A stretch of DNA of 64,000 nucleotides from G942493375 sp942493375 (GTDB lineage: Bacteria > Armatimonadota > UBA5829): the NCBI GenBank assembly GCA_942493375.1, contig OW818698.1, positions 5,084,001 through 5,148,000 of the forward strand, written 5' to 3'. The translations under genes and the position numbers were made by a program. Of this stretch, positions 1 to 7,418 are shown in pieces (positions within the stretch are counted from its first letter, which is position 1; the number at the start of each line of letters is the position of its first letter). The notes beneath the pieces are model-generated. The model was not told where the DNA came from and searched no databases. It saw only the letters and a list, made by a program, of their open reading frames with translations.

Positions 1-1457
1 ATGGTGGCAAACAACTCATCCAGGCTGCCAATGTCTTCCACCGTTCCCATAAATAGAATACCATCCGGGCTTAATGAATAATGGAAGATAGGAATGACCT
101 TTTTCTGCAGTTCGGGGTTAAAATAAATCAACAAGTTCCTGCACGAGACCATATTCATTCTTGTAAATGGAGGATCAGCTGTCAGGTCTTGACGTGCAAA
201 AACTACTGTATCACGGATCAATTTCTTAACCGCGTATCCACTTTCTGTCTGGTTAAAGAATCCATGCAGGCGTTCCGGTGATATATCATTCGCAATTTTT
301 GCCGGATAGAGTCCTTTTCGGGCTACTTCTATTGCTCGCTCGTCGATATCCGTGCCGAATATCTGCAGCTTGATTGCCGCATTTGGTCGCAATCTATCAA
401 GACATTCACGCAGCAATATAGCCAGCGAATATGCTTCCTCGCCTGTTGAGCAAGCCGGCACCCAGACTCGAATTGTACCTTCCAGAGGAGCGTTCTTTAC
501 CAATTCAGGGATAACCTTGTCCTGAATATAATCAAATGCTTTAGGATCCCTGAAGAACTGGGTTACTGCTATCAGGAGTTCCCGGAAAAGGGCGTCTATC
601 TCTTCGGGATTCTGTTCTATATAACGAGTGTATCCGGATATGCCATTTATCTGGAATAAGTTGGCGCGTTTTTCAATACGTCGGTACAGTGTGCTCTTTT
701 TGTAAAGTGAGAAATCATGGCTGGTGTGAGTTTTAAGCAGCTGCAAAATCCGTTGTAACTCACCAGGAGGTTGATTGCTACTATCAAAGACATCTTTCTG
801 CCGTACAGGCACATGGTTTACATAGTCCACAAGCTGGATAGGGAGTTCATCGATTGGAGCTACAAAATCAACAAGGCCTGTGCTGATCGCGCTTTTTGGC
901 ATACTGTCGAACTTTGCGGAGTCCGGGCTTTGCACAAGAACAATCCCGGATGCTTCCTTAATACTCCTCAATCCAAGTGTTCCATCATTACCCATGCCCG
1001 AAACGATCACAGCAATGCTCTTGTCACCATATTCTGAGGCAAGACTCCTGAAGAACGAATCTATAGGCAAGCGATGACCGTGAGGTTCTACTGGTTCACT
1101 TAGTTTCAGGTGGCCGTTAGAAATGGAGAGGCTGGTGTTTGGAGGGATCACATAGATGTTATCTGGTTCAACTAAAACCCCGTCTTGAATCTCATTGACA
1201 GGTATTTTCATAGAGCGTTGCAGCAGTTGAGGGACAAGGGCCTTGTGGTCAGGGTCAAGATGCTGGATCACCACGAAAGCCATTCCAGTATCCGGAGGTA
1301 TACCCGCAAAAAAACGCTCGAAAGCCTCCAAGCCACCTGCAGATCCTCCTACAGCTACAATGTATCCTGGCTTCTTGACTGGCTCACTGGGTGGATGCGT
1401 ATCCACAGGAGACACAACTACATTCTGTTTCCTGGACTGCTTACGTTCACTACTCAT
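1..1457 (-). CDS. CheB-CheR hybrid chemotaxis protein (3' end beyond window)
   Basis: The frame read from ATG at 1457 is open to the left edge, giving 485 visible residues; the C-terminus lies outside. An AGGGG ribosome site precedes the ATG. Residues about 30-205 are a CheB methylesterase domain with GGSAGG (Ser39), QHLDP (His66) and GMGNDG, the expected Ser/His/Asp triad. Residues about 215-485 are a CheR methyltransferase domain with PACSTGEEAYS, the SAM-binding motif, then GTDID and CRNLLIYF. Such fusions usually continue into PAS and histidine-kinase domains; that part is not visible. Predicted role: adding and removing methyl groups on chemoreceptor glutamates, or a signalling relative of that system. 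No receiver domain precedes CheB. There is no che operon in the window, so the signalling partner is unknown. Confidence 0.93.
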   Translation of the reverse strand, partial: MSSERKQSRKQNVVVSPVDTHPPSEPVKKPGYIVAVGGSAGGLEAFERFFAGIPPDTGMAFVVIQHLDPDHKALVPQLLQRSMKIPVNEIQDGVLVEPDNIYVIPPNTSLSISNGHLKLSEPVEPHGHRLPIDSFFRSLASEYGDKSIAVIVSGMGNDGTLGLRSIKEASGIVLVQSPDSAKFDSMPKSAISTGLVDFVAPIDELPIQLVDYVNHVPVRQKDVFDSSNQPPGELQRILQLLKTHTSHDFSLYKKSTLYRRIEKRANLFQINGISGYTRYIEQNPEEIDALFRELLIAVTQFFRDPKAFDYIQDKVIPELVKNAPLEGTIRVWVPACSTGEEAYSLAILLRECLDRLRPNAAIKLQIFGTDIDERAIEVARKGLYPAKIANDISPERLHGFFNQTESGYAVKKLIRDTVVFARQDLTADPPFTRMNMVSCRNLLIYFNPELQKKVIPIFHYSLSPDGILFMGTVEDIGSLDELFAT

Positions 1458-1718
1458 GCATACCCCTTGTTGCTAAGCCATACAATGGATAATCATCCGG
1501 GTCATAATGTATCAAAAGAGTTAACCCATATATTTGTAACTATATGAGTATACCCAAATCGACCGAGAAAATTATGCGTTTATACAACTTCTTGCAGGTA
1601 CAGTATACGCTTTTATTTGCAACAAGGTACGAAAGAATGAGTCTAGTTCTTCTACTGAGATGATCTGGTATTGAAGTGCTCAGCTTGACACCAACAAGAG
1701 ATAAAACCTACAGTAGGT

Positions 1719-1898
1719 TTATTTCCCCAGTATCTCCTCAACCTGACCGACCTTTTTCTGGACTTTACCGGTAGTGTTTTCGATTTTGCCTTCTGTTTTA
1801 AGCTTGGGATTATCTGTTATTTTCCCAACTGCTTCCTTTACGTTACCTTTTGCTTCGCGAACACTACCTTTGATTTTGTTATTTGTGCTGGCTTTCAT
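1719..1898 (-). CDS. CsbD family stress protein
   Basis: This 59-residue hydrophilic protein begins MKASTNNKIKGSVREAKGNV and has the CsbD-family pattern of repeated K-GxxxEAxGK / GKxxxTxGKxQ motifs. A perfect AAGGAG lies upstream of the ATG at 1898; the longer frame starting at 1940 would place that site inside the gene, so the shorter start is chosen. CsbD proteins are small, abundant general-stress proteins whose biochemical role is unclear. It is monocistronic here, between the CheB-CheR hybrid and a CheB-like gene on the other strand. Together with the small membrane protein at 5446-5595 it suggests a stress-response gene set (inference). Confidence 0.88.
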   Translation of the reverse strand: MKASTNNKIKGSVREAKGNVKEAVGKITDNPKLKTEGKIENTTGKVQKKVGQVEEILGK

Positions 1899-2230
1899 TA
1901 TATATCTCCTTCTTGGTATAAAATGGATCATTTGTATCATACCCGCATATATACTATTTCAACAAATGAATATAAATGGCTGTTCTGGGCGATTTATTTG
2001 CAGATGATATTTGCAATATTAACTGCAGGATAAATATAATTGAACTATTATGTGCAATAGATGAATGATGCGGGTTAGTTAGCTCCTGGTATGATTGGGT
2101 ATAGTATAAGGAGCGGTAATGCTGTGGTTGTCCTGGGTATTTTTGAGATTACTTCTGTGCAACCTCATATGCATCTACCTTCTCACCTATACCGGGCAAG
2201 CTAATGACATCAGAAAACGAGTAACTATCA
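1899..2230. other. intergenic region with a degraded element end
   Basis: This stretch holds the promoter area for the minus-strand CsbD gene and the plus-strand CheB-like gene. At 2060-2074 it carries the right end (GAATGATGCGGG then TTAG) of the 74-bp dispersed element; the rest of that copy is not recognisable. A 59-codon-scale ORF from ATG 2119, preceded by AAGGAG, overlaps the CheB-like gene but encodes no recognisable protein. Confidence 0.5.
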
Positions 2231-2827
2231 ATGAAAACCAATATTACAGCCAAAGACTTTCCTGTAGTCTGTGTGGGCGGTTCAGCTGGCGGACTTGATG
2301 CCTATACCCGGCTACTGCAGCATCTACCTGATGATCTGGGTGTTGCTATTGTCATCGTAAATCATCTACGGACCGTAGCCACCTTGCTCCACGAGATTCT
2401 TCCACGCTTTACCGGTATGCCGGTGGAATTGATCAGTGAAAAACTGGACATTGAACCCAACCACGTATACATAATTCCGGAAAAGCGGGATATGCACGTT
2501 CTTGACGGAGAATTCCGATTGGAGCCGATATCAAAACCCCATGGTTGGCCGGATGTTATTACAGTCTTCATGCGTTCCTTAACAGAGCAGTGGGACGGCA
2601 AACTGATCGCTGTCATTGTATCGGGTTATGATGGTGATGGAGCAGCAGCGCTATGTGGCATTAAAGAAGTTGGAGGCATTACTATTGCACAGAAACCAGA
2701 GACAGCCATACAACCAGATATGCCTGAAAGCGCAATTGCCAGTGGTTGTATAGATTTTATTCTATCTCCCGAGGATATTGCCAAGAAAATTTCGAGCATT
2801 GCCCGTGCAGTGACCCAGAGTGAGTAA
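2231..2827 (+). CDS. stand-alone CheB-type protein-glutamate methylesterase
   Basis: The 198-residue protein consists only of a CheB catalytic domain: GGSAGG near residue 17, NHL near residue 45 and GYDGDG near residue 136 supply the Ser, His and Asp of the triad. There is no N-terminal receiver domain, so phosphorylation-dependent inhibition is not possible in the usual way. The domain resembles the CheB half of the hybrid encoded at 1-1457, but the two genes are on opposite strands and diverge in sequence. Function: likely removal of methyl esters from chemoreceptor-like proteins, substrate unknown. The ribosome site is weak (a lone GAG about 10 bases upstream), and a small out-of-frame ORF with a better site (ATG at 2119) overlaps the start, which could mean translational coupling. 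Confidence 0.85.
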   Translation: MKTNITAKDFPVVCVGGSAGGLDAYTRLLQHLPDDLGVAIVIVNHLRTVATLLHEILPRFTGMPVELISEKLDIEPNHVYIIPEKRDMHVLDGEFRLEPISKPHGWPDVITVFMRSLTEQWDGKLIAVIVSGYDGDGAAALCGIKEVGGITIAQKPETAIQPDMPESAIASGCIDFILSPEDIAKKISSIARAVTQSE

Positions 2828-2987
2828 CAGGATTAGCGTTGCTGGTAAAAATCCACATGAAAAGTTCGGCTGCCATTGTCATAGTGATGACAGCATAACT
2901 TCATGCAATTTCAAGAACACCCACTTGGCATCAATATCCTCAGGCGATTAGTTACCCAATCATACCTATATATATATTTATTCTCAA

Positions 2988-3386
2988 TCATATTGCTGCC
3001 GATTTCTCAGTTGAAAAGTGTTGTTTTACTCTAGCAGCAATCTGGCGATCAGTCATTTTGTCAACAGTCTCAATTCCAACGATGGAGCCGTTGTACCCTT
3101 CGTCCTGGAGCTGTTTTACAAATTGCCCCTTTGCTTCTCCGGGACCCATGACCAGGATTGAATGCGCATTTCGAACGCGTGAGATTATCTCTTTGTAGTA
3201 TTTACTGAGATGATTCATGTATCGCTTGTCACGCTGGTCTTCCCCGGACTCTTCCTCAGCCTCACCTGAATAACGTACACGTTTCTCTATATCCGATGAT
3301 AACTGTGTTATTTCCACTGTTTCACCAATGAGTATCACTAAGACCGCTTTCCTATGATCAATCCATAAACCTATTTTATTATTCAA
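2988..3386 (-). CDS. conserved protein, possible eRF1/pelota-domain-3-like family
   Basis: The 132-residue soluble protein begins MNNKIGLWIDHRKAVLVILI and ends in a basic tail. The start codon is TTG at 3386, preceded by GAGAGG. The pattern (short beta strands starting with a LWIDHRKA-type motif, an acidic central linker, then ILVMGPGEAKGQF) resembles a family of small bacterial proteins related to the third domain of eRF1/pelota-like translation factors, often annotated as host attachment or translational machinery proteins. I make this link from memory of the motif, not from a search. There are no membrane segments. It lies alone between a CheB-like gene on the other strand and a secreted protein gene. 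Confidence 0.5.
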   Translation of the reverse strand: MNNKIGLWIDHRKAVLVILIGETVEITQLSSDIEKRVRYSGEAEEESGEDQRDKRYMNHLSKYYKEIISRVRNAHSILVMGPGEAKGQFVKQLQDEGYNGSIVGIETVDKMTDRQIAARVKQHFSTEKSAAI

Positions 3387-3428
3387 TGTATTTCCTCTCG
3401 CATTTAAGCAGGTATAGAATAAGACTGG

Positions 3429-4154
3429 CTAATCGCTTGTATCAATCTTTCTATTATTCGGGTGTAATGCCAACCAGGGACGAATGGCTTTTGCGACTGC
3501 TGATTGCGCTGCACTCTTCTCAGGAGGTGTCTTTGGACCTCCACTTACTATGGTTAACGGCAGTGATGAAGAGAATAAGCCTTTTGCTCCGGCAACTCCA
3601 AGCAAGATAGTCGTCGCTGCTTTTAATGGGTTTTCCCTTGGGGCGTTGTCCATCTTAACTTTCCTGGCATCCAGGGATAGTTCTTTCTTCTTCACATCAA
3701 TAATCAGCATATCCACAACGCAATCGGATTTGGTCTTTGGTCCCAGACCTATCCAGACACTTCGGGTGTGCCACATTGCATACCCTGAGATAACCCAGTC
3801 TGCTCCCAGTTTTTCACCGAGTTTAAGGAGCTCTTTTGGAGATGGGAGTGATGTTTTCTGCGCCTCAAGATCCTGTCCCATCTCCTTTGTCCAGGTATTA
3901 ATAACTTGTTCTTCAGGGATTATTGAAAAACTGTCTTCACGGAAATAGAGTGATTTCATCAGACTGGTTTCCAGATACTCTTTTACAGATGCTCGTGATC
4001 CGGTTGTCCCATTCTCATAAATCCAGGGCAGAATGGCTACTATCTCTGGAGTATGCGTTGGTTCACTACTAGACGTGTTAACTTGAAGTTCCTGTGCCAT
4101 ACAAGAGTTTGCAAACAACACAACCAGGAATGAAAATATGTACGTTCTCTGCAT
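3429..4154 (-). CDS. exported CsgG-like protein
   Basis: The 241-residue protein has an N-terminal hydrophobic signal (FSFLVVLFANSCMA) followed by a region of the type EIVAILPWIYENGT, a stretch with EEQVIN, and KLGADWVISGYAMWH. This arrangement is typical of CsgG / GNA1162-like periplasmic or outer-membrane lipoproteins. A Cys occurs at the signal end but the lipobox is not ideal. The ATG at 4154 with GAGAG upstream is preferred over an in-frame GTG at 4166. The role is probably structural or assembly-related at the cell envelope; the ligand is unknown. A second CsgG-like gene lies at 48668-49585, with no clear similarity beyond the fold-type motifs. Confidence 0.6.
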   Translation of the reverse strand: MQRTYIFSFLVVLFANSCMAQELQVNTSSSEPTHTPEIVAILPWIYENGTTGSRASVKEYLETSLMKSLYFREDSFSIIPEEQVINTWTKEMGQDLEAQKTSLPSPKELLKLGEKLGADWVISGYAMWHTRSVWIGLGPKTKSDCVVDMLIIDVKKKELSLDARKVKMDNAPRENPLKAATTILLGVAGAKGLFSSSLPLTIVSGGPKTPPEKSAAQSAVAKAIRPWLALHPNNRKIDTSD

Positions 4155-4223
4155 TGTTTCTCTCACTGATTTACGTATTAGTTTAGTATCATATCTTGAT
4201 GAGCACGTTGAGTGACGGTTAAC

Positions 4224-5369
4224 CTACGGATTGGTCTTGACTATATTTCCTTCTTCAAGTCCGGATTTGATCTCGGTATACTTCCCGTCGCTCAAGCCAA
4301 TTTCTACGATCCGCTGTTTCCATTCCTTGCCTTCCTGCAACTTCACCGCATAGTGCTTGTCAACTTCGTATACAGCGTTTGCAGGCACTGCAAGTACGTT
4401 TTGAACTTCGCCTACTTTGATTGATACTGTAGCTTCCATGCCTGGTTTAGCCTCACCCTTGGTGTTCTTGAAGTCCACTAGTGCAACATATTTTTGCCCT
4501 TGCAGGAATCCTGCTTTTTCCGAGTAGATCTCATCCAGTGAACCAGGAAAGTCCACGTTAGGTACTTCTGTAATCGTTACAAGGGTAAGGTCTTTCGGTT
4601 TCAATAAAACAAGATGCTCTTCTCGAATTCCAGCAGCAACTTTCAAAGCTTCCAGATTGACTACAGTTACTAATGGTTGCTCGCTTTCCGGGTCGGGAAC
4701 GGTACCTACTTTTACATTCACTGCAAGCACAGTGCCGTTAATTGGTGATTTGACCTGAGCGGATTTGCCACCGGCCTTTGCGGCCTGGAACTGTTCCTGG
4801 GCTGTAACAACCGCCTGTTGGTAAGAGATAAGTCCTTCGTTCATCCTGGCTTGTGCATCGATAACTGCCTGTTCGTCAGCCTGTCTGTTCGCTGATGGGA
4901 CAGTTGTGTCCACTGGACTGACCCTTGCATTTCTTTCTATCGATCGGGATGATGCAAGTTGCTGTTGAGCGGATCTAAGGTCCTGGCTGAATTGTTTTCG
5001 TGCCTGGTCAAGGGATCTCTGTGCACTCAATAGCGCAGTGCGTGCCTGGTCGTAATAGACTACATTTTGAGGAGCCGAGAACAGGATGAGGGTCTCGCCG
5101 CGGCTGACGCTTTTCCCCACAGTTACATATACTTTGTCTATTGGCACCTGGTAAGGTGACCGAATATCTGCCCTTGCCGAAGCAGGTGCAACGACTGTTC
5201 CCTCCGCTGGTAAATAAGCTGTGATATCACGCTTACCGGCGATCGCTTCAGATGACTTTTTTGCGCATCCGGTTATCATAACAACCGATAACACAAGGGA
5301 TAATATCCCAATTACAAATAGTACCGATCCAATTCCCACTTTGCTATGATATAGTTGTCGCAACATCAT
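4224..5369 (-). CDS. efflux periplasmic adaptor lipoprotein (HlyD/MFP family)
   Basis: The 381-residue protein has a long hydrophobic N-terminus ending in a lipobox-like MITGC, then a barrel-sandwich lipoyl half (ITAYLPAEGTVV), a long Gln/Ala/Arg-rich alpha hairpin (about residues 100-195), the second lipoyl half (AQVKSPINGTVLAVNVKVGT), a beta-barrel and a membrane-proximal domain (LAVPANAVYEVD). This is the order of RND or MacA-type membrane fusion proteins, which link an inner-membrane pump to an outer channel. No pump or outer-membrane channel gene is next to it, so it is an orphan adaptor in this window. The ribosome site AGAGGTGG fits the ATG at 5369. Confidence 0.85.
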   Translation of the reverse strand: MMLRQLYHSKVGIGSVLFVIGILSLVLSVVMITGCAKKSSEAIAGKRDITAYLPAEGTVVAPASARADIRSPYQVPIDKVYVTVGKSVSRGETLILFSAPQNVVYYDQARTALLSAQRSLDQARKQFSQDLRSAQQQLASSRSIERNARVSPVDTTVPSANRQADEQAVIDAQARMNEGLISYQQAVVTAQEQFQAAKAGGKSAQVKSPINGTVLAVNVKVGTVPDPESEQPLVTVVNLEALKVAAGIREEHLVLLKPKDLTLVTITEVPNVDFPGSLDEIYSEKAGFLQGQKYVALVDFKNTKGEAKPGMEATVSIKVGEVQNVLAVPANAVYEVDKHYAVKLQEGKEWKQRIVEIGLSDGKYTEIKSGLEEGNIVKTNP

Positions 5370-5385
5370 ACCACCTCTGTTTATA

Positions 5386-5433
5386 ATAAAAAACCCGGTA
5401 GTGGTTATCGATTCTCACCTGATAACCACTACC
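5386..5433 (-). terminator. intrinsic terminator of the DUF5670-type gene
   Basis: On the minus strand a 13-bp stem (GGTAGTGGTTATC paired with GATAACCACTACC, loop of 11) is followed by GGGTTTTTT. It lies directly after the small membrane-protein gene at 5446-5595 and before the adaptor gene, so it should separate the two transcripts. Confidence 0.85.
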
Positions 5434-5445
5434 GTTCAACTTTAC

Positions 5446-5595
5446 TCATGTCATACTACGTCTGCCTGATAGCAGATTGATTATTAACACAATCACTGCT
5501 ACAACCAGCACCAGGTGGATAAGGTTACCACCCACGTGCCCCAGCAGACCTAGAAACCACAGGATTACCAGAACCCCGATTACTGTCCATATCAT
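5446..5595 (-). CDS. 49-residue lmo0937/DUF5670-type membrane protein
   Basis: A short frame from ATG 5595 to TGA 5446 encodes 49 residues beginning MIWTVIGVLVILWFLGLLGH and ending in NLLSGRRSMT. A perfect GGAGGT lies 7 bases before the ATG. The two hydrophobic stretches split by HVGGNLIH and the closing Arg-Arg match the lmo0937 / DUF5670 family of tiny two-helix membrane proteins, which in other bacteria are often stress-induced. It is followed at once by a strong intrinsic terminator. It is too short for common ORF cut-offs and is easily missed. The family assignment comes from motif memory; that it is coding is well supported by the ribosome site and terminator. Confidence 0.85.
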   Translation of the reverse strand: MIWTVIGVLVILWFLGLLGHVGGNLIHLVLVVAVIVLIINLLSGRRSMT

Positions 5596-5650
5596 CGTAG
5601 TTACCTCCATTCCATAGTCACTCATATATCATTAGGTGTATAATTTACTG

Positions 5651-6001
5651 TTAATTGGGCGGTATCACTGAGTCCTGACCTGGCTCACCTTGTTCGCCAG
5701 TTGCTCCTGTTGCACCCGTATCACCCGTCGCACCTGCTGCTCCTGCAGGACCCGCAGTTCCGGCAGCTCCCTGGTTACCCTGGGCAGCCGGAGCTCCAGC
5801 TGGACCCTGCAGACCCTGTGGGCCAGGTGTTGTTACTGCAGGTTGTGCTATTACAACTGTGTTTTGGTGGTTTGGGGCATACCACGCGAAATACCCGATC
5901 ATGAGCCCTACGATTACTACTACCAGGACTGCTATTATTGCCGTCCAGGCAGATCTCTCCTCTGATGAGGGATCTGAGGAACCAACTATGTATGTTCTCA
6001 T
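5651..6001 (-). CDS. collagen-like repeat membrane protein
   Basis: The 116-residue protein has a short cytoplasmic N-terminus, one membrane helix at about residues 20-42 (AIIAVLVVVIVGLMIGYFAW), a linker, then about 17 Gly-X-Y-type triplets (GPQGLQGPAG, GATGDTGATG and similar) and a short SVIPPN end. Collagen-like triplets in bacteria form extracellular triple helices. The orientation suggests a membrane-anchored, outward-facing stalk. The ATG at 6001 with GGAG about 9 bases upstream is chosen; an in-frame TTG at 6019 would swallow that site. The same minus-strand cluster holds other envelope proteins. Confidence 0.8.
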   Translation of the reverse strand: MRTYIVGSSDPSSEERSAWTAIIAVLVVVIVGLMIGYFAWYAPNHQNTVVIAQPAVTTPGPQGLQGPAGAPAAQGNQGAAGTAGPAGAAGATGDTGATGATGEQGEPGQDSVIPPN

Positions 6002-6032
6002 AACAATCACTCCATTCAATTTCTAATGGTTC

Positions 6033-6060
6033 CCAGGTCTGAATACTCAATCAGACCTGG
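6033..6060 (-). terminator. hairpin after the 6083-6517 gene
   Basis: A perfect 10-bp stem (CCAGGTCTGA / TCAGACCTGG, loop of 8) lies between two minus-strand genes. No T-run follows on either strand, so it may be a weak terminator or an RNA-stabilising hairpin. Confidence 0.4.
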
Positions 6061-6082
6061 ATGCTGATTTGTCGATACGACT

Positions 6083-6517
6083 CTATATTCGTATATCTAT
6101 AAGCGCGCTTACGCCGACTCCATAGATCCTCTTTATGTTACTTGTCGTCTTGCTGCCTACCGGGACAAGGGCTTTAGCACGGATATTTGTTCCGAAAACC
6201 TTATCGCCTTCAATCTGGACGACAGCTTTACACTTAGCAACATTCTGTTTGGTTCCTATAACCTGAGCAGCTCCAATATATCCGCCGCTGCCGATTGATA
6301 GTATTGGCACTACAGCAGTCGCCTGCTGGGTGCCCACGTTCTTGTTTGCGGTCAGTGTATTCACGAATTTATTGATCTGACCACCAAATTTACTGACTAC
6401 AAACCCTATACCCCCAACCTTCACTACATCGCCTATCAAACTGCCAAAACAAGCTGCTGTAGTCAAAGATATGATTAAGGTTGCAACCAGTAGTAGTCTT
6501 TTAATTCTTGTATTCAT
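6083..6517 (-). CDS. small exported protein of unknown function, likely lipoprotein
   Basis: The 144-residue protein starts with a basic N-terminus and a hydrophobic segment that ends in LTTAAC, a plausible lipobox. The rest is glycine-rich beta-type sequence (SIGSGGYIGAAQVIGTKQNV, then KCKAVVQIEGDK, then VPVGSKTTSNIKRIYG). I do not recognise a family. A GAGG ribosome site lies 8 bases before the ATG at 6517. The neighbours are the collagen-like gene downstream and a copper-amine-oxidase-like gene upstream, so an envelope role is likely but unproven. Confidence 0.6.
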   Translation of the reverse strand: MNTRIKRLLLVATLIISLTTAACFGSLIGDVVKVGGIGFVVSKFGGQINKFVNTLTANKNVGTQQATAVVPILSIGSGGYIGAAQVIGTKQNVAKCKAVVQIEGDKVFGTNIRAKALVPVGSKTTSNIKRIYGVGVSALIDIRI

Positions 6518-6587
6518 TTTTCTACCTCACATTAATTACTGAGCATCGGTAAGATGATAAGTACCTATCTACAGTATTCCCACGCAC

Positions 6588-6605
6588 AATTATGAATAAA
6601 GCGGG
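6588..6605 (-). repeat. degraded end of the 74-bp element
   Basis: TTATGAATAAAGCGGG followed by TTAG matches the right terminal repeat of the dispersed element. The TTA of that TTAG is the stop codon (TAA on the minus strand) of the gene at 6606-7331. The remaining part of the copy has decayed. Confidence 0.6.
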
Positions 6606-7331
6606 TTAGTCATTTTTCCCGTTTTCCTTTGCGCTGTTGTTTCGTTTCGAGTGGTTATCAGGATAATATTTACCCTGTCCTGAAGTTGGCTTATTGCTTT
6701 TCATTTTGCCGTGACCACTCATATTGTCATTCTTCGATTTATCAAGGGTGTTATATCTACCTTGCCCTGAAATATGCTTATTGGTCTTTTGCTTTGTATT
6801 GTTGTCTACTCGTCCGTCGTTTGAATGACCCGGATTACCGTTACCACGCACACCCCATGCCGGTGCCCAGGGTGGGGGACCGGAATTCCAGGGAGGACGG
6901 GTATTCGCTTTCATTTTTTTCCAGCCGTTTGGACCTTTTATTGTTACTTCGGACTTGCTCCTGTCATAGCTAACTGGGATGTCATAATACTTCTTTAATG
7001 CGGATGCAGGGACATAAGTCACACCATTTATAAGCACAGGAGCTGATTGAAGTGTGACAGGTTGACCAGCAAACATAGCATCAAGGCTGTTTGGAGTCAG
7101 AACGAGTTCCTCTCCCTGGTAGTTCATAGTAGCATTGTTGTTTGCCGCATCCCATTGCAACGGTGCTCCTAATAAATCGGCAACACCGCCTAGAGGGAGA
7201 TAGCTGAGTCCTTGATACAAAAACGGCATTATCGTATTAATATCAATGGCGCTGTTAGCTTTGACAGACATCCATGTAGAGCTCAGCACTACTGTCGTTA
7301 ATGCCAAGACTAGAATACTTCTCTTTTTCAT
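6606..7331 (-). CDS. exported protein with copper-amine-oxidase-like N-terminal domain
   Basis: The 241-residue protein has a signal peptide (SILVLALTTVVLSSTWMSVKA), a domain at about residues 35-145 of the copper amine oxidase N1 type (YLPLGGVADLLGAPLQWDAA, then APVLINGVTYVPASALKKYY) and a long basic, Asn/Gly/Lys-rich disordered tail (about residues 150-241) with a repeated SGQGRYN / SGQGKYY-type motif. The domain name is historical; in bacteria it is a common envelope module and implies no oxidase activity. The ATG at 7331 is chosen because the longer frame to 7406 is made of the inserted element at 7345-7418. The stop codon lies in an element remnant at the other end, so the gene is bracketed by element copies. 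Confidence 0.75.
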   Translation of the reverse strand: MKKRSILVLALTTVVLSSTWMSVKANSAIDINTIMPFLYQGLSYLPLGGVADLLGAPLQWDAANNNATMNYQGEELVLTPNSLDAMFAGQPVTLQSAPVLINGVTYVPASALKKYYDIPVSYDRSKSEVTIKGPNGWKKMKANTRPPWNSGPPPWAPAWGVRGNGNPGHSNDGRVDNNTKQKTNKHISGQGRYNTLDKSKNDNMSGHGKMKSNKPTSGQGKYYPDNHSKRNNSAKENGKND

Positions 7332-7344
7332 GGTAATCATCCAG

Positions 7345-7418
7345 TCTGCATTATTCACCAAGCTTCGCTTTTGTCCGGTATTAGGGACAAAAGCTGAGTC
7401 AATCATGAATAATGCGGG
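7345..7418 (-). mobile_element. 74-bp palindromic element, full-length copy
   Basis: The ends are TCTGCATTATTC and GAATAATGCGGG and the interior has the nested AGCTTCGCTTTTG / CAAAAGCT pairs typical of the family, in reverse orientation relative to most copies. The flanks are CCAG on the left and TTAG on the right, a 4-bp duplication with two changes. The right-flank TTA is the TAA stop of the 7419-9083 gene. Confidence 0.85.

Noticed and set aside
2119..2300. Small ORF with a good AAGGAG site, overlapping the start of the CheB-like gene
   Set aside because: The product (MLWLSWVFLRLLLCNLICIY...) matches no family I know and most of its second half is a shadow of the CheB-like gene; kept only as a possible coupling ORF.
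3484..3948. 154-codon plus-strand ORF
   Set aside because: Antisense shadow of the CsgG-like gene.
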